Translations under genes and position numbers: made by a program
Notes under the pieces: generated by a model
The model's input: only the letters and a program-made list of their open reading frames with translations
Database searches by the model: none
Told to the model about the DNA's origin: nothing
Assembly: GCA_963796565.1 (NCBI GenBank)
Contig: CAWCMA010000008.1
Span: 62,001-126,000 of the forward strand
From: JAKAVN01 sp963796565
GTDB taxonomy: Bacteria; Desulfobacterota; Binatia; Binatales; Binataceae
Length of the DNA: 64,000 nt
Reading direction: 5' to 3'
Shown: positions 37,357 to 49,335 of the stretch, one piece after another
Layout: each line of letters starts with the position of its first letter
Numbering within the stretch: the stretch's first letter is position 1

Positions 37357-37453
37357 AAGCGGTGGCGCCGGGACCGCACCGCCGCGCATGGCGAGCGCTC
37401 GGTTGCCGCACATGATAATCTCGCCATCGGGCGCGTGAACCTCGCCAAGTCAA

Positions 37454-38380
37454 GTGAGCCAGCCAAAAGTAAAGCCGCGCGCGCTCAAGCCCGGCGACAC
37501 CATCGGGGTCGTCTCGCCCGCCTCCGCAATCGATCGCGAACATCTCGAGCGCGGCGTCGCCGCGTTGAAGAGGACCGGCTTTCGGGTCAAGGTCTCGCGC
37601 CACGCGCTCGACCGGGCGGCGATCGTGGCTGGCTCGGACGCCGTGCGCGCCCGCGAACTTCAGGCGTTTTTCGCGGATCCGGAAGTCGACGGAATCTTCG
37701 CGGCGCGCGGCGGCTACGGAGCGGGACGGATCTTGCCGCTGCTTGATTTCGACGCGATTGCGCGCACGCCCAAGGTCTTCATGGGCTTTTCCGATGCGAC
37801 CTTCATCCTCAACGCGCTGGTGGGACGGGCCGGGATGGTATGCTTTCACGGGCCGATGGTCGCGATGGATTTTGCGCGAGGGCTGAGCGAGGCCTCGCTC
37901 GATCATCTGCGCCGCTTGCTGGCGGGTGAAATGGCAAGCTTCGAGCTGCCGGCGCGCCTAGCTCTAAAGGCGGGTGTCGCCGAGGGCGAAGTCGTTGGCG
38001 GATGTCTTTCGATGGTGGCCGCGGCGATCGGCACACCGTACGCGCCGCCCTTCGACGGCGCGATTCTTTTTTTGGAAGATACCGGCGAGAAAGCGTATAG
38101 AATCGATCGCATGCTGGTACAGCTTGCACAGGCGGGAGTGCTGGGACGGGTCGCCGCAGTGGTCTTCGGCGCGTTGCGCCCGCCCGACGGCAGCGAGGCG
38201 GAGCATCGCCTGATTGGCGAATGCGTCGCGGAGCAAGCGGCGCGCCTCGATTGCCCGGTGCTCTCGGGAATCGAAGCGGGGCACGGGAGCGCGAACTTTA
38301 CGATTCCCTTCGGAGTGCGCGCGCGGGTCGACGCGGCGGCACGAAAGCTTAGCTTCCTGGAGCCGGCGGTGATGGTGTAG
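37454..38380 (+). CDS. ldcA: LD-carboxypeptidase (muramoyltetrapeptide carboxypeptidase)
   Basis: 308 residues from a GTG. Peptidase family S66 pattern: KPGDTIGVVSPAS at the start, ARGGYGAGRILPLLDFD, the nucleophile region MGFSDATFIL, the FHGPM segment and, in the C-terminal half, a conserved Glu in LFLEDTGEKAYRIDRML and His in GIEAGHGSANFTIPFG. The enzyme removes the terminal D-Ala from the tetrapeptide of recycled murein, in the cytoplasm. This product, a tripeptide, is the substrate of Mpl, encoded at 42335. The serine hydrolase gene follows with an 11-base gap. Confidence 0.92.
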   Translation: MSQPKVKPRALKPGDTIGVVSPASAIDREHLERGVAALKRTGFRVKVSRHALDRAAIVAGSDAVRARELQAFFADPEVDGIFAARGGYGAGRILPLLDFDAIARTPKVFMGFSDATFILNALVGRAGMVCFHGPMVAMDFARGLSEASLDHLRRLLAGEMASFELPARLALKAGVAEGEVVGGCLSMVAAAIGTPYAPPFDGAILFLEDTGEKAYRIDRMLVQLAQAGVLGRVAAVVFGALRPPDGSEAEHRLIGECVAEQAARLDCPVLSGIEAGHGSANFTIPFGVRARVDAAARKLSFLEPAVMV

Positions 38381-38391
38381 GAGAGATCGGT

Positions 38392-39525
38392 TTGGGATGG
38401 CGTGAAGTCGAGCAAGCGTTTGCCGAAGCCGTCGAGCGCGGAGTCATCCCCGGCGCCACGCTGATAGTGCGCCGCGAGAACGACATCGTTTTCGAGGGCG
38501 CCTTCGGCCATCGCTCGCTGGTGCCCGAACGCTCGCCGATGCACATGGAGACCGTTTTCGACTTGTCGTCGTTGACCAAGCCGCTCGCCACCACGGTGGC
38601 CGTGATGATGCTGGTGCGCGAGAACAAGCTGCGGCTGGCCGACCGCGTCACGCGTTTTTTTCACAACTTCGGCGTTCACGACAAAGGCCGCGTGACCTTT
38701 CGCCAAGTGCTGGCGCATTGCTCGGGACTGGCCGCGTGGCGGCCGTTCTTCCAACAGGTCGCGCAGGTCGAGAAGGGCGGCAAGGTCAATTTCATGGCCA
38801 GCCATGGCGCCAAGGAATGGGTCTACGAGGAAATCCATCGCGAGAAGCCCGAAGCGCCGTCGGCCACCAAGACGATTTACTCGGACCTCAACTTCATGCT
38901 GCTCGGCGAGGCGGTCGAACGGATCGCCGGGGCGTCCCTCAACCGCTTTTGCCGCGATCGCATCTTCCGCCCACTCGGCATCCGCGCAACCGACTTCATC
39001 GACATTTCGCTGGTGCGCTCCCGCCGGCTCGAGCCGGTGGCCGAGATGTTCGCGCCGACTTCATTCTGCGCGTTTCGCAAACGGCTGCTGGTCGGCGAAG
39101 TGGACGACGAAAACGCGTACGCGATGGGCGGCGTGGCGGGGCACGCGGGATTGTTCGCGCCGGTGCGCGATGTCGACCGTATCGTGCAGGAGCTTCTCGC
39201 ATGTTATGCGGGGCGCTCCGAATGGCTGCCGCAGAAGGTGGTGCGCGATTTTTGGACCCGCGACACCACGGTCACAGGATCAACCTGGGCGCTCGGATGG
39301 GACACGCCGTCGGCGCAGTACTCGAGCTCGGGGCGACATTTTTCGCCCGTTGCCGTCGGCCATCTTGGCTTTACGGGCACTTCAATCTGGATCGAGCCCG
39401 AGCGCGCGATTTCGATCTCGCTGCTGACCAACCGGGTCCATCCGCGGCGCGATAACCAGGCCATTCGCGATTTCCGCCCGCGTATCCACGACCTCATCAT
39501 GGAAGCGATCGACGCGGGACCGTAA
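38392..39525 (+). CDS. Serine hydrolase, beta-lactamase/class C (penicillin-binding-protein-like) family
   Basis: 377 residues from a TTG with AGGAGA upstream. The active-site motif S-x-x-K appears as DLSSLTKPLATT and Y-x-N as IYSDLNFMLLGE; the third motif is probably HLGFTGTS. It has no signal peptide in this start, so it may be cytoplasmic, in contrast with most beta-lactamase-like enzymes. Family members hydrolyse peptides, esters or beta-lactams. The position right after ldcA suggests a step in murein peptide metabolism. The end of the gene is 24 bases before the P-type ATPase start. Confidence 0.82.
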   Translation: MGWREVEQAFAEAVERGVIPGATLIVRRENDIVFEGAFGHRSLVPERSPMHMETVFDLSSLTKPLATTVAVMMLVRENKLRLADRVTRFFHNFGVHDKGRVTFRQVLAHCSGLAAWRPFFQQVAQVEKGGKVNFMASHGAKEWVYEEIHREKPEAPSATKTIYSDLNFMLLGEAVERIAGASLNRFCRDRIFRPLGIRATDFIDISLVRSRRLEPVAEMFAPTSFCAFRKRLLVGEVDDENAYAMGGVAGHAGLFAPVRDVDRIVQELLACYAGRSEWLPQKVVRDFWTRDTTVTGSTWALGWDTPSAQYSSSGRHFSPVAVGHLGFTGTSIWIEPERAISISLLTNRVHPRRDNQAIRDFRPRIHDLIMEAIDAGP

Positions 39526-39549
39526 CCGCGCGCTCAGTGTGACGTCACG

Positions 39550-42192
<2,643 letters not shown>

Positions 42193-42239
42193 TCTGGAAT
42201 TAAAGATTGGTCCACAACGTTCAGCGCGGCCCGCATTCC

Positions 42240-42286
42240 GTCATCCTGAGCGCAGCGAGTCCGCGAGTCGCTGCGCTCGGGACGAC
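42240..42286. repeat. Dispersed intergenic palindromic repeat (GTCATCCTGAGCG type)
   Basis: GTCATCCTGAGCGCAGCGA pairs with the segment 42268-42286 over 19 bp with two mismatches. A second, longer copy of the same type is at 45025-45108. It stands between the P-type ATPase and mpl. Confidence 0.7.
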
Positions 42287-42334
42287 CGACGAGGCCAAAA
42301 CACGTAGTGGCGGAGTTGGGACACCAGCGTTTCG

Positions 42335-43798
42335 ATGACTGAAGTGATCTCCGCAGAATCGGCGGCGCGGATGGCGCGGGTGCCGCGCGGCGTCCGCCAT
42401 GTCCATCTGATTGGCGTCGCAGGCACCGCGATGGCGGCGCTGGCCGGGATGCTGGCCGAGCGCGGCTATCGCGTTACGGGTTCCGACAGCCAGCTTTACG
42501 AGCCGACGGCTTCGCTGCTCAAGCGGATGCGCGTCGAGGTGCAAAAGGGCTTCGGCCCGCAAAACCTCGTGCCGGCGCCGGACCTGGTAGTGGTCGGCAA
42601 CGTCGTGACGCGCGCCAATCCCGAAGCGCAGGCGCTGCTCGAGAGCGGGCTGCCGTACCTCTCGATGCCCGAGGCGCTGTGGCATTTCTTTCTCAGCGCG
42701 AAGCGGGTCCTGATGGTCGCCGGGACGCATGGCAAAACCACCTCGACCGCGATGATGGCGCACGTGCTCGACGCCGCCGGGCGCGATCCCTCGATGCTGG
42801 TCGGCGGGGTGGCCAAGGACTTCGGGTCCAACTACCGGCTCGGCGCAGGCGGCGATTTCGTGATCGAGGGCGACGAGTACGACACGGCGTTTTTCGACAA
42901 GGGGCCGAAGTTTCTTCATTACCGGCCGCGCGGCGCGATCCTGACCGCGGTCGAGTTCGACCACGCCGACATTTATCGCGATCTCGACCACGTAAAATCC
43001 TCGTTCCGTGCGCTGGCGGCGCAGATGGACTCCGCGGGCGTGCTCGTGGTCTGCGCCGATTCGTCCGCCGCGCTGGAGGTGACCGAGCACTCGCGCGCGC
43101 GGCGCATCACGTTCGGCCTGGGCGCGGGCGAAGTTCGCGCTGCCGCGTTAAGCGTCGGGGCCGACGGCGCGCGCTTTTCGATCGAACGTGACGGCAGAAC
43201 CGTCGCCGAAGGAGTGCGGCTGCCTATCGGCGGCCGGATGAACGTCGCCAATGCGCTCGGAGTGGCGGTGCTGCTGGGGGAGTTCGGCCTGGGCGCGGAC
43301 GAAATCGCGCGCGGGCTGGAATCGTTTCGCGGCGTCGTGCGCCGCCAGGAATTAATCGGCGAGGCGCGCGGCGTCGCAGTGGTCGACGACTTCGCGCATC
43401 ATCCGACCGCGATCCGCGTGACCCTCGCGGCAGTGGCGGAGCGCTTCGGCGGCCGGCGCATCCTCGCCGCCTTCGAGCCGCGCTCCAACACCGCGCGCCG
43501 CAACGTCTTCCAGACCGAGTTCACCGCCGCCTTCGACCGCGCCGCGCGCGTTTACCTGGCGCCGGTCTACTTCAAGGACAACGATCCAATTCCGCCGGAC
43601 GGCCGCCTCTCGATCGAGGATCTCGCGGCCGGGATTGGCCGCCGCGGACCGGTCGCTCTTGCCTGCGCGTCGACCGACGACATCCTGGCGCGGATGCTTA
43701 ACGACGCGCGACCGGGCGACGTCGCGCTCATCATGTCCAATGGTCCGTTCGACAATCTGAAGGAGCGGCTGTTGGCCGCTCTCAAAATTCCTGACTAA
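42335..43798 (+). CDS. mpl: UDP-N-acetylmuramate:L-alanyl-gamma-D-glutamyl-meso-diaminopimelate ligase
   Basis: 487 residues. Mur ligase family: HLIGVAGTAMAALAGML (Rossmann glycine loop), VAGTHGKTTST (ATP loop), EGDEYDTAFFDKGPKFLHYRP and VEFDHADIY (metal and substrate), VDDFAHHPTAI and EPRSNTARR. The GDEYDTAFFDKGPKF stretch distinguishes Mpl from MurC. Mpl rejoins the recycled tripeptide to UDP-MurNAc in the cytoplasm. It is separated from the P-type ATPase by a dispersed repeat. LdcA, encoded 4 kb upstream, provides the tripeptide, so the window holds two steps of murein recycling. It converges on a small membrane protein gene. Confidence 0.95.
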   Translation: MTEVISAESAARMARVPRGVRHVHLIGVAGTAMAALAGMLAERGYRVTGSDSQLYEPTASLLKRMRVEVQKGFGPQNLVPAPDLVVVGNVVTRANPEAQALLESGLPYLSMPEALWHFFLSAKRVLMVAGTHGKTTSTAMMAHVLDAAGRDPSMLVGGVAKDFGSNYRLGAGGDFVIEGDEYDTAFFDKGPKFLHYRPRGAILTAVEFDHADIYRDLDHVKSSFRALAAQMDSAGVLVVCADSSAALEVTEHSRARRITFGLGAGEVRAAALSVGADGARFSIERDGRTVAEGVRLPIGGRMNVANALGVAVLLGEFGLGADEIARGLESFRGVVRRQELIGEARGVAVVDDFAHHPTAIRVTLAAVAERFGGRRILAAFEPRSNTARRNVFQTEFTAAFDRAARVYLAPVYFKDNDPIPPDGRLSIEDLAAGIGRRGPVALACASTDDILARMLNDARPGDVALIMSNGPFDNLKERLLAALKIPD

Positions 43799-43845
43799 CG
43801 GCGCGCGCGGCCGGAGATACTCGGAATGGTTCGCGACCGAGCGGC

Positions 43846-44172
43846 CTACGCGGCTCGACGGCGCGACGCCGACGTCGCCGCGCACTGGTCGATGGTGTCC
43901 CGCGTGTGGTGTGCGATTTCGATTCGAATTCCGCCAACCGTGCGTGCGGCGAAGTTATAGAGCACGCATCCGAGCCCCACCAGGAAATACGTCGCAAGCG
44001 CGTAAAAGAACGGGATGAACAGCAGAAACATGAAGTGCTTGCGCGGCAGATGGACCGAGAACGCCCAAGCCGCCCCGGCTAGCGGGTAGGTTGCCGCGAG
44101 CACGGCGATCAGCGCCATGAGGGCGGCGATTTTGGCCGCCTGCTTCGAATCGATTGAAGTGACGTGCAGCAT
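43846..44172 (-). CDS. Small membrane protein of unknown function
   Basis: 108 residues from the ATG at 44172; longer in-frame starts give an unrelated-looking N-terminus. Two membrane helices are clear (about 12-33, IAALMALIAVLAATYPLAG, and 46-68, FMFLLFIPFFYALATYFLVGLG) with a short basic loop HLPRKH. The soluble end (YNFAARTVGGIRIEI) is polar. It resembles small DUF3566-like proteins in general plan, but I cannot assign it. Transcribed from the AT-rich gap 44173-44310, where TATAGC (minus strand) could be a -10. Confidence 0.65.
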   Translation of the reverse strand: MLHVTSIDSKQAAKIAALMALIAVLAATYPLAGAAWAFSVHLPRKHFMFLLFIPFFYALATYFLVGLGCVLYNFAARTVGGIRIEIAHHTRDTIDQCAATSASRRRAA

Positions 44173-44310
44173 ATTTCTGTCGCTCCCGACGGGCACGGCA
44201 TTGGGCGACGTTCGGCTACGATCGCCAGCGCTAATGCTATAGACTGTGCGACGCAAAGCAAGTACTAAACGTCTTAAAGAGTTTATAAAATGTCTAATGA
44301 CAGGTAAAAG

Positions 44311-44994
44311 TTAAGAAAGTTCGCGCAGAATCTCGTCCAGATCGGTCTCAGCCAACGAATTGCGTACGATTTCGGCCCCTTTCAGCGCCTCCGGACGCGC
44401 GCTATGACATAGCGCCAGCACCCGCATCCCAGCCCGCCGCCCCGCCTCTACACCCGCGACCGTGTCTTCGATCACCAGGCATTCGGAAGGCTCAAGCGGC
44501 GGACGCAAACGCATCAGGAAGCCCAGCCGTCCCAGCGCCTTCTCGAAACCCTCGGGCGCGGGCTTGCCGTGCTCGACATCTTCGGCCGCGATGATATCGG
44601 CGAAAAGCTCACGCACGCCGGCGCGCTTGAGGATGAGTTCTGCCTCGACCCGCAGGGTGCCGGTTGCCACGATCAGCGGGAAGCGCCGGGAGCATAGTCG
44701 CACGAAGTCGGCGGCGCCGGGAAAAGTCACGTCGCGGCCGGCGATCATCTCCTGGTAGATGGCGGCCTTGCGCGCGATGAGCGCGGCGAGCGTACCGTCG
44801 GCCGCCGCGCGGCCGTTTTCGCGCAGCACCGCGGAGAAGCAGTCGCGATCGTCGAAACCGATAAGCCGGCTGAAGTATTCGGCGCGGTCCAGTTCGATCC
44901 CTTCGGCGTGGAGCACGCGGGCGAAGGCCTCGAAGTGAAGCGGCTCGGTGTCGGCGAGCGTGCCGTCGAGGTCAAAGATAATTGCGCGAATCAT
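44311..44994 (-). CDS. HAD family phosphatase (beta-phosphoglucomutase-like)
   Basis: 227 residues. HAD motifs: FDLDGTLADTEPLH (Asp8 nucleophile, Asp10), motif II near LIVATGTLR (Thr), motif III Lys in VEHGKPAPEGFEKALGRL, and motif IV VIEDTVAGVEAG. The helical cap after motif I places it in the subclass I group with beta-phosphoglucomutase, phosphoglycolate and sugar phosphatases. The substrate cannot be told. GAGGA precedes the start. It is followed on the same strand by a small membrane protein, 138 bases away. Confidence 0.88.
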   Translation of the reverse strand: MIRAIIFDLDGTLADTEPLHFEAFARVLHAEGIELDRAEYFSRLIGFDDRDCFSAVLRENGRAAADGTLAALIARKAAIYQEMIAGRDVTFPGAADFVRLCSRRFPLIVATGTLRVEAELILKRAGVRELFADIIAAEDVEHGKPAPEGFEKALGRLGFLMRLRPPLEPSECLVIEDTVAGVEAGRRAGMRVLALCHSARPEALKGAEIVRNSLAETDLDEILRELS

Positions 44995-45024
44995 CGGGCG
45001 TGTCCTCGTTCTTTGGCCTTTTCC

Positions 45025-45108
45025 GTCATCCTGAGCGGCGGTTGCCGGAGCGAAGGACCGCGCGAGATCCTTCGACTTCGCTCGCAGACTCGCTGCGCTC
45101 AGGATGGC
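45025..45108. repeat. Dispersed intergenic palindromic repeat, second copy
   Basis: GTCATCCTGAGCG at 45025-45037 is answered by CGCTCAGGATG at 45097-45107, with GGAGCGAAGGACC / GATCCTTCGACTTCGCTC words between. Same family as 42240-42286; here it fills the gap between the HAD and M24 genes. Confidence 0.65.
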
Positions 45109-45141
45109 CCGCTCCAGGAGGCATCTTTCTGACCTCCTTCA

Positions 45142-46326
45142 CTATTTCAGCAGCGCGACGATCTCGCGCTGGGCGGGCGCGGCGCTCACCTCGGCGCGGC
45201 CGTCTTCGATCGTCATGTCGAGTTCGCTGCGCACGCCGAAGCGGCCCGGCAAATAAATTCCCGGCTCGACCGAGAAGCAGGTGCGATCGATGAGCGTGCG
45301 ATGGTCGTGCGTCTCGAGTGAGTCGAGGTTGGCGCCGGTGCCGTGGACCTCGCGGCCGATCGAATGGCCGGTGCGATGGACGAACTGTTCGGCGAAGCCG
45401 GCCCGCTCGATCACGCTGCGCGCCGCGCGGTCGGCTTCCTCGCCGCGCACCGGCTCTCTGGCGCCGACGCGGGCGCGAATGAAATCGACCGCGGCGTCGC
45501 GTGCCTCGGCCACGATCGCGAAGACGCGCGCATATTCCTCCGGCACCCGCTCGCCCGCGTACGCCATCCAGGTCAGATCGGCGTAGATGGCGGAGGCGCC
45601 GGGTTCCTTGGCCCAGAGATCGAGCAGCACCAGGTCGCCGCGCCGGATCTGCGTATCGGCGCCGGACGACGGCTCGAAGTGCGGGCGCGCGGCGTTGGCG
45701 TTGGTCGCCACGATCGGCGGGTCCTCGGCTATCAGATTATGCGCGGCGAAACGCGCCAGCACGAATTGCTGGGCGGAGTATTCGCTGACCGGCGTGCCCA
45801 AGGAGAGAGCGCGCGCGATTTCGGCGAAGGTCTCGTCGACCACGCGGCGCACGATCGCGGCGGCGCGCCGATGGCTTTCGATCTGCGCGGGTTCCAGGCG
45901 CGCCTCGAAGCGCTGGATCAGGTCGGCGGCCGACACCACCTCGACGCCGAGCGAGCGGACGATTTCCACGGTACCAGCGTCGACGCGCGCGACGTACGGA
46001 ATCGCGCATCGGGGCGAGTAGTTCATCGCGACCCGCCGCGCGCCGGCCAGGAACTGTTCCAGCGCCGCCAGCATCCCGTCCGCCGAACGATAGACCGTCG
46101 TCTCGATTCCCAATTCGGCCAGGCGCTCGGCTTCGACCGCCGAGACCAGCGCGCGCGCCGGGCCGCGCGCCGGCACATAGCAGAACCATCGCCGGGTCGT
46201 GATCCCCTGGCTCGCAAGGCCCAGGATGCGGTAGGCGAGCGGATCGCTGTGGCGGAAATCGTAGAAGAGCCATCCGTCGAGCGCGGCGTCGCCAAGCGCG
46301 CGGGCGATTTCCTCGAGCCGTCGCAT
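45142..46326 (-). CDS. M24 family metallopeptidase (Xaa-Pro aminopeptidase-like)
   Basis: 394 residues: a creatinase-type N-terminal domain (about 1-150, SDPLAYRILGL) and a pita-bread domain with LLDLWAKEPGASAIYADLTWMA, HRTGHSIGREVHG and VEPGIYLPGRFGVRSELD, which include the Asp, His and Glu metal ligands. Family members cleave dipeptides or X-Pro bonds in the cytoplasm. It is the last gene of the lptF-lptG-PPOX-M24 run; its ATG follows the PPOX stop after 18 bases. Confidence 0.88.
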   Translation of the reverse strand: MRRLEEIARALGDAALDGWLFYDFRHSDPLAYRILGLASQGITTRRWFCYVPARGPARALVSAVEAERLAELGIETTVYRSADGMLAALEQFLAGARRVAMNYSPRCAIPYVARVDAGTVEIVRSLGVEVVSAADLIQRFEARLEPAQIESHRRAAAIVRRVVDETFAEIARALSLGTPVSEYSAQQFVLARFAAHNLIAEDPPIVATNANAARPHFEPSSGADTQIRRGDLVLLDLWAKEPGASAIYADLTWMAYAGERVPEEYARVFAIVAEARDAAVDFIRARVGAREPVRGEEADRAARSVIERAGFAEQFVHRTGHSIGREVHGTGANLDSLETHDHRTLIDRTCFSVEPGIYLPGRFGVRSELDMTIEDGRAEVSAAPAQREIVALLK

Positions 46327-46344
46327 CGTAACGCCGCGCGCGCG

Positions 46345-46836
46345 CTAGCCGCGTTGAGGCCGCTCGGGGGCTGGCGCGGCGGGTTTGAAGCGCTCGCCCC
46401 AGACATGGACGCGCGTGGGATCGATCCGCACTACGGGGTTGTTCTCGATACTGAGCGCCATCGCGCGATACTGCGGATACTTGTCGCGCAGGCTGCGCAA
46501 GGCGAGCAAGTACTCTTCGTGGTCGTCAACCACGCCGGCGTGCCCATGCACCAGCACGTACGCGAGGTTGCTCCAATGTTCTTCGTAATGGTCGACGACC
46601 AGGGCGACGTTGGGGTTGGCCGCGATATTGCGCATCCGGCGCAGCGCCAGCGCGCGTCCCCGTTTGGGTTTCTCGTCGATCGCGAAGTAGAAATGGGCGT
46701 CGTCGAACCAAAAACATAGCGGCACGTTGTGCGGCACGCCCGCGGCGTCGGTGGTCGCCAGGTGGCCGATGCGCGCGAAAGTCAAAAAGTCGCGCACGGC
46801 GGCCACGTTCAGCAGCGCTATCGATTCCGCCGGCAT
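46345..46836 (-). CDS. PPOX-fold (pyridoxamine 5'-phosphate oxidase-like) protein, possibly F420-dependent
   Basis: 163 residues from the ATG at 46836; longer in-frame starts lie within lptG. The split-barrel start FLTFARIGHLATTDAAGVPHNVPLCFWFDD and the middle KRGRALALRRMRNIAANPNVALVVDHYEEHW match the TIGR03668-like (Rv0121) group, described as probable F420-binding. The role in the cell is unknown. Its ATG overlaps the stop of lptG by one base (TGATG), so it is translationally coupled to the LPS transport genes. A Pro-rich tail follows the domain. Confidence 0.8.
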   Translation of the reverse strand: MPAESIALLNVAAVRDFLTFARIGHLATTDAAGVPHNVPLCFWFDDAHFYFAIDEKPKRGRALALRRMRNIAANPNVALVVDHYEEHWSNLAYVLVHGHAGVVDDHEEYLLALRSLRDKYPQYRAMALSIENNPVVRIDPTRVHVWGERFKPAAPAPERPQRG

Positions 46837-47936
46837 CAGCGTTCCTCGCCGAACAGGAAGAGCGCGGCGGCCAAGATGGTAAATGTCATGTTGGGAATCC
46901 AGGCGGCAAGCCACGGCGCCATCAGGCCCGAGCGGCCGAGCGACGAGGTGAGGCCGAACATCAGCCAGTAGCTGAAGCCGATTGCGATCGCAAGGGTGAA
47001 GCTGCGCCCCACGCTGAGGCTGCGCGGCAACGGGTCGAGACTTAGCGCCAGGCCCAGTGCCGCCATGATCAGGCACGCGAGCGGCGTCGCGTACTTCAAA
47101 TCGCGGTCAACGAAATAGCCGCCTGGGTCGAGTCCTTTATGTCGCAGGTTGTGGATATACGAATCGAGTTGCCAGAGACTGAATTCGTCCGGGTCCATCC
47201 GCAGCAGGCTGAAGTCAGCCGGGTTGACGTCGATCCGAAACGGGCCGGGAACGGTCGCCGCAACCTTGCCGTCAGGCAGCAGCTTGAACGCCGTCAAATC
47301 GATCGGCCGCCATTGCCGCCCGTTCCATTCCGCCTCAGGAGCATGCTCGACCTGGGTGAGCAGGTAGTCGTGGCCGACGCGGTAGAGCGTGACGCCGTGG
47401 AGCTTCTTTTGGTGGCCGTCATAGTCGTCGGCGCTCATGAAGCCGTCGGTCACGCGCACCCAGATGCGGCGATTGAAGAAGATTCCGTAAATTTTCCGCT
47501 TCTGCAGTTGCACCTGATATAGATGCTTCGCCTCGCGAGTGGCGACCGGCACCACCGTCTCGCTGATCGCGAAATCGGCGATCGAAATCAGCGCGGCCAG
47601 CAGCAACACCGGCACCGCCATCTCAAACCGGCTGATCCCGAGTTGCTGGCACGCGAGCACCTCGCCGGTGCGGTTGAGCAGCGCGAAGCCGAGCAGCACG
47701 CCGGCCAGCGAGGCGACCGGGAGCAACTGCGAAACGATCAGCGGGAGCTTCAGCACAAAGTACTCCAGGCCCAACAGGCCGAAGCCGCCGTAGCGCATCA
47801 GGTCGTCGAAACGGTCGAAGATGTCGCCCAGCAGGTAGGCCGCCGTGAAAGCCGCCAGGCAGACGAAGAAGGGGCCGAGAAAGTGGCCGCCGAGGAAGCG
47901 GTCGAGCGTGGGCGAGAGCCGCGGGCGCAGTGTCAT
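46836..47936 (-). CDS. lptG: LPS export ABC transporter permease LptG
   Basis: 366 residues of the YjgP/YjgQ family: TM segments at about 22-42, 58-80 and 100-122, a large periplasmic beta-jellyroll domain (about 130-270, YQVQLQKRKIYGIFFNRRIWVRV), and three more TM segments near the end (LACLIMAALGLAL, FTLAIAIGFSYWLMFGL). With LptF it forms the inner-membrane channel powered by LptB and moves LPS towards LptC/LptA. The start overlaps the stop of lptF by four bases. lptB is not in the window. Confidence 0.9.
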   Translation of the reverse strand: MTLRPRLSPTLDRFLGGHFLGPFFVCLAAFTAAYLLGDIFDRFDDLMRYGGFGLLGLEYFVLKLPLIVSQLLPVASLAGVLLGFALLNRTGEVLACQQLGISRFEMAVPVLLLAALISIADFAISETVVPVATREAKHLYQVQLQKRKIYGIFFNRRIWVRVTDGFMSADDYDGHQKKLHGVTLYRVGHDYLLTQVEHAPEAEWNGRQWRPIDLTAFKLLPDGKVAATVPGPFRIDVNPADFSLLRMDPDEFSLWQLDSYIHNLRHKGLDPGGYFVDRDLKYATPLACLIMAALGLALSLDPLPRSLSVGRSFTLAIAIGFSYWLMFGLTSSLGRSGLMAPWLAAWIPNMTFTILAAALFLFGEER

Positions 47937-49141
47937 GCGGCCTCCTTGCGGCCGAAGCGCTCGATCAGGTCCCAGATAAGATCGCCCGGGCCGCGGCCCT
48001 GGTCGGAGGTGTCGGTCGCGCTGCGGTAGAACATCCAGACCGCGAGCCCCAGGAACACCAGGTCGGGAATCGCCATCGCGGCCAGCGCGTTGAGCATCCC
48101 GCGCTCCGCCAATGTTCGTCCCAGCCGCATCAGCATGTAGTAAAGAAAGAACAGCGAGATAGCGACGCCGAAGCGCTCCGATTGGCCTCCGCGCGCGGGC
48201 TTGAGCCCGAGCGGCACCCCGAGCAGCGCGAACAGCAGCGTCGCCAGCGGCACCGTGTACTTGCCGGCCATCTCGGCCTCCGCCATGTGGTCCGGCTGAT
48301 GCGCCGCGCGCGCCTTGGCGATCACTCCCTTGAGCTCCCGATAGGTCATCTCCTCGGGCTGCTCGCTGTTTTCGACCAGTCCGGTCTGCGGCTCCACGTT
48401 GAGGTCGTAGATGAGGAAGCTCGTGATGTGGCTCTTGTCCGTGGAAGGGTCGACGCCGAAGACCGATCCGTCGAACAGGCGCAGCGTGATGGTATCGTTG
48501 TTCTCGTCGGGCACGATGATCCCGTGCTGCGCGATGATCGTGTTCTGCTGCGCGTTGCTACGCGCGTCGGAGATCAGCACGCCTTGCAGCGAGCCGTTGT
48601 TGTCCGAGATATGATCGACATAGAGCACCAGGCCAGGGAAGCTGTTGTCGAAGATTTTCTCCTTGAGTCCGGCGGTCGAGCGCGTGCGGGTGAGCCGGTA
48701 GAGTTCGGCCTGGAGATTCGTGTTGGCCCACGGCCGGACGGAAAACGCGAACCAGCTCGCCATTGCGTAGACCACCAACGCTACCCCGATCACCGGAATC
48801 GCGAGGCGGTACAGGCTGATGCCGCAGGCGCGCGCGGCGATCAGTTCGCGGTCGCCCGACATCCGCCCGAAACCAAGCAGCACCCCGAGCAGCACCGCCA
48901 TCGGAAACGTCAGCTCGAGAAAGGCGGGCATGATATAGCCGATGAGGCTCATCACCTGGCCCAGCCCGACGCCGTGATTGACCACCATCTCGGTCAGCTT
49001 CAGCAGCTTGCCGGTGACCAGCGCGAAGGTCAGCAGTCCGACGCCCATCACGAACGGTCCGATGACCTCGGCGGCGACATAACGGTCGATGATTCGTGGC
49101 TTGAGCATCGCAAACAGAGGCGCGCCCGCGAACGAGCGCAT
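47933..49141 (-). CDS. lptF: LPS export ABC transporter permease LptF
   Basis: 402 residues from the ATG at 49141; the ATG at 49108 (MLKPRIIDRYVAAEV) is equally plausible and gives 391. YjgP/YjgQ family with six TM helices and a periplasmic jellyroll: VIGPFVMGVGLLTFALVTGK, FPMAVLLGVLLGFGRMSGDRELIAARACG, VLYVDHIS, then LATLLFALLGVPLGL and the C-terminal helices. Partner of LptG, to which it is coupled by a four-base overlap. The presence of the pair shows that the cell has an LPS-type outer membrane. Confidence 0.9.
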   Translation of the reverse strand: MRSFAGAPLFAMLKPRIIDRYVAAEVIGPFVMGVGLLTFALVTGKLLKLTEMVVNHGVGLGQVMSLIGYIMPAFLELTFPMAVLLGVLLGFGRMSGDRELIAARACGISLYRLAIPVIGVALVVYAMASWFAFSVRPWANTNLQAELYRLTRTRSTAGLKEKIFDNSFPGLVLYVDHISDNNGSLQGVLISDARSNAQQNTIIAQHGIIVPDENNDTITLRLFDGSVFGVDPSTDKSHITSFLIYDLNVEPQTGLVENSEQPEEMTYRELKGVIAKARAAHQPDHMAEAEMAGKYTVPLATLLFALLGVPLGLKPARGGQSERFGVAISLFFLYYMLMRLGRTLAERGMLNALAAMAIPDLVFLGLAVWMFYRSATDTSDQGRGPGDLIWDLIERFGRKEAA

Positions 49142-49321
49142 CGTATATACGCAGATAAGTGTAGACGGATGCGGCGAGCAATCAAAGAAAATGTTCGCCG
49201 CAAATGTTTTTGGCCAAGGTTGGGGTGAATACGCGCGCCCGTCGCGTGCAGCGGGCAGATGCGCGCCTTGGGGCGCGCTGAGAATCGAAAACGAGGTGTC
49301 GCCGCGCGCGGTGGCGCGGAC

Positions 49322-49327
49322 TATGAT
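49322..49327 (+). promoter_or_regulatory. -10-like hexamer TATGAT eight bases before the rlmB ATG
   Basis: TATGAT ends eight bases before the ATG at 49336, and there is no Shine-Dalgarno. The -35 position holds only GC-rich sequence. Confidence 0.35.
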
Positions 49328-49335
49328 CGGCGGCG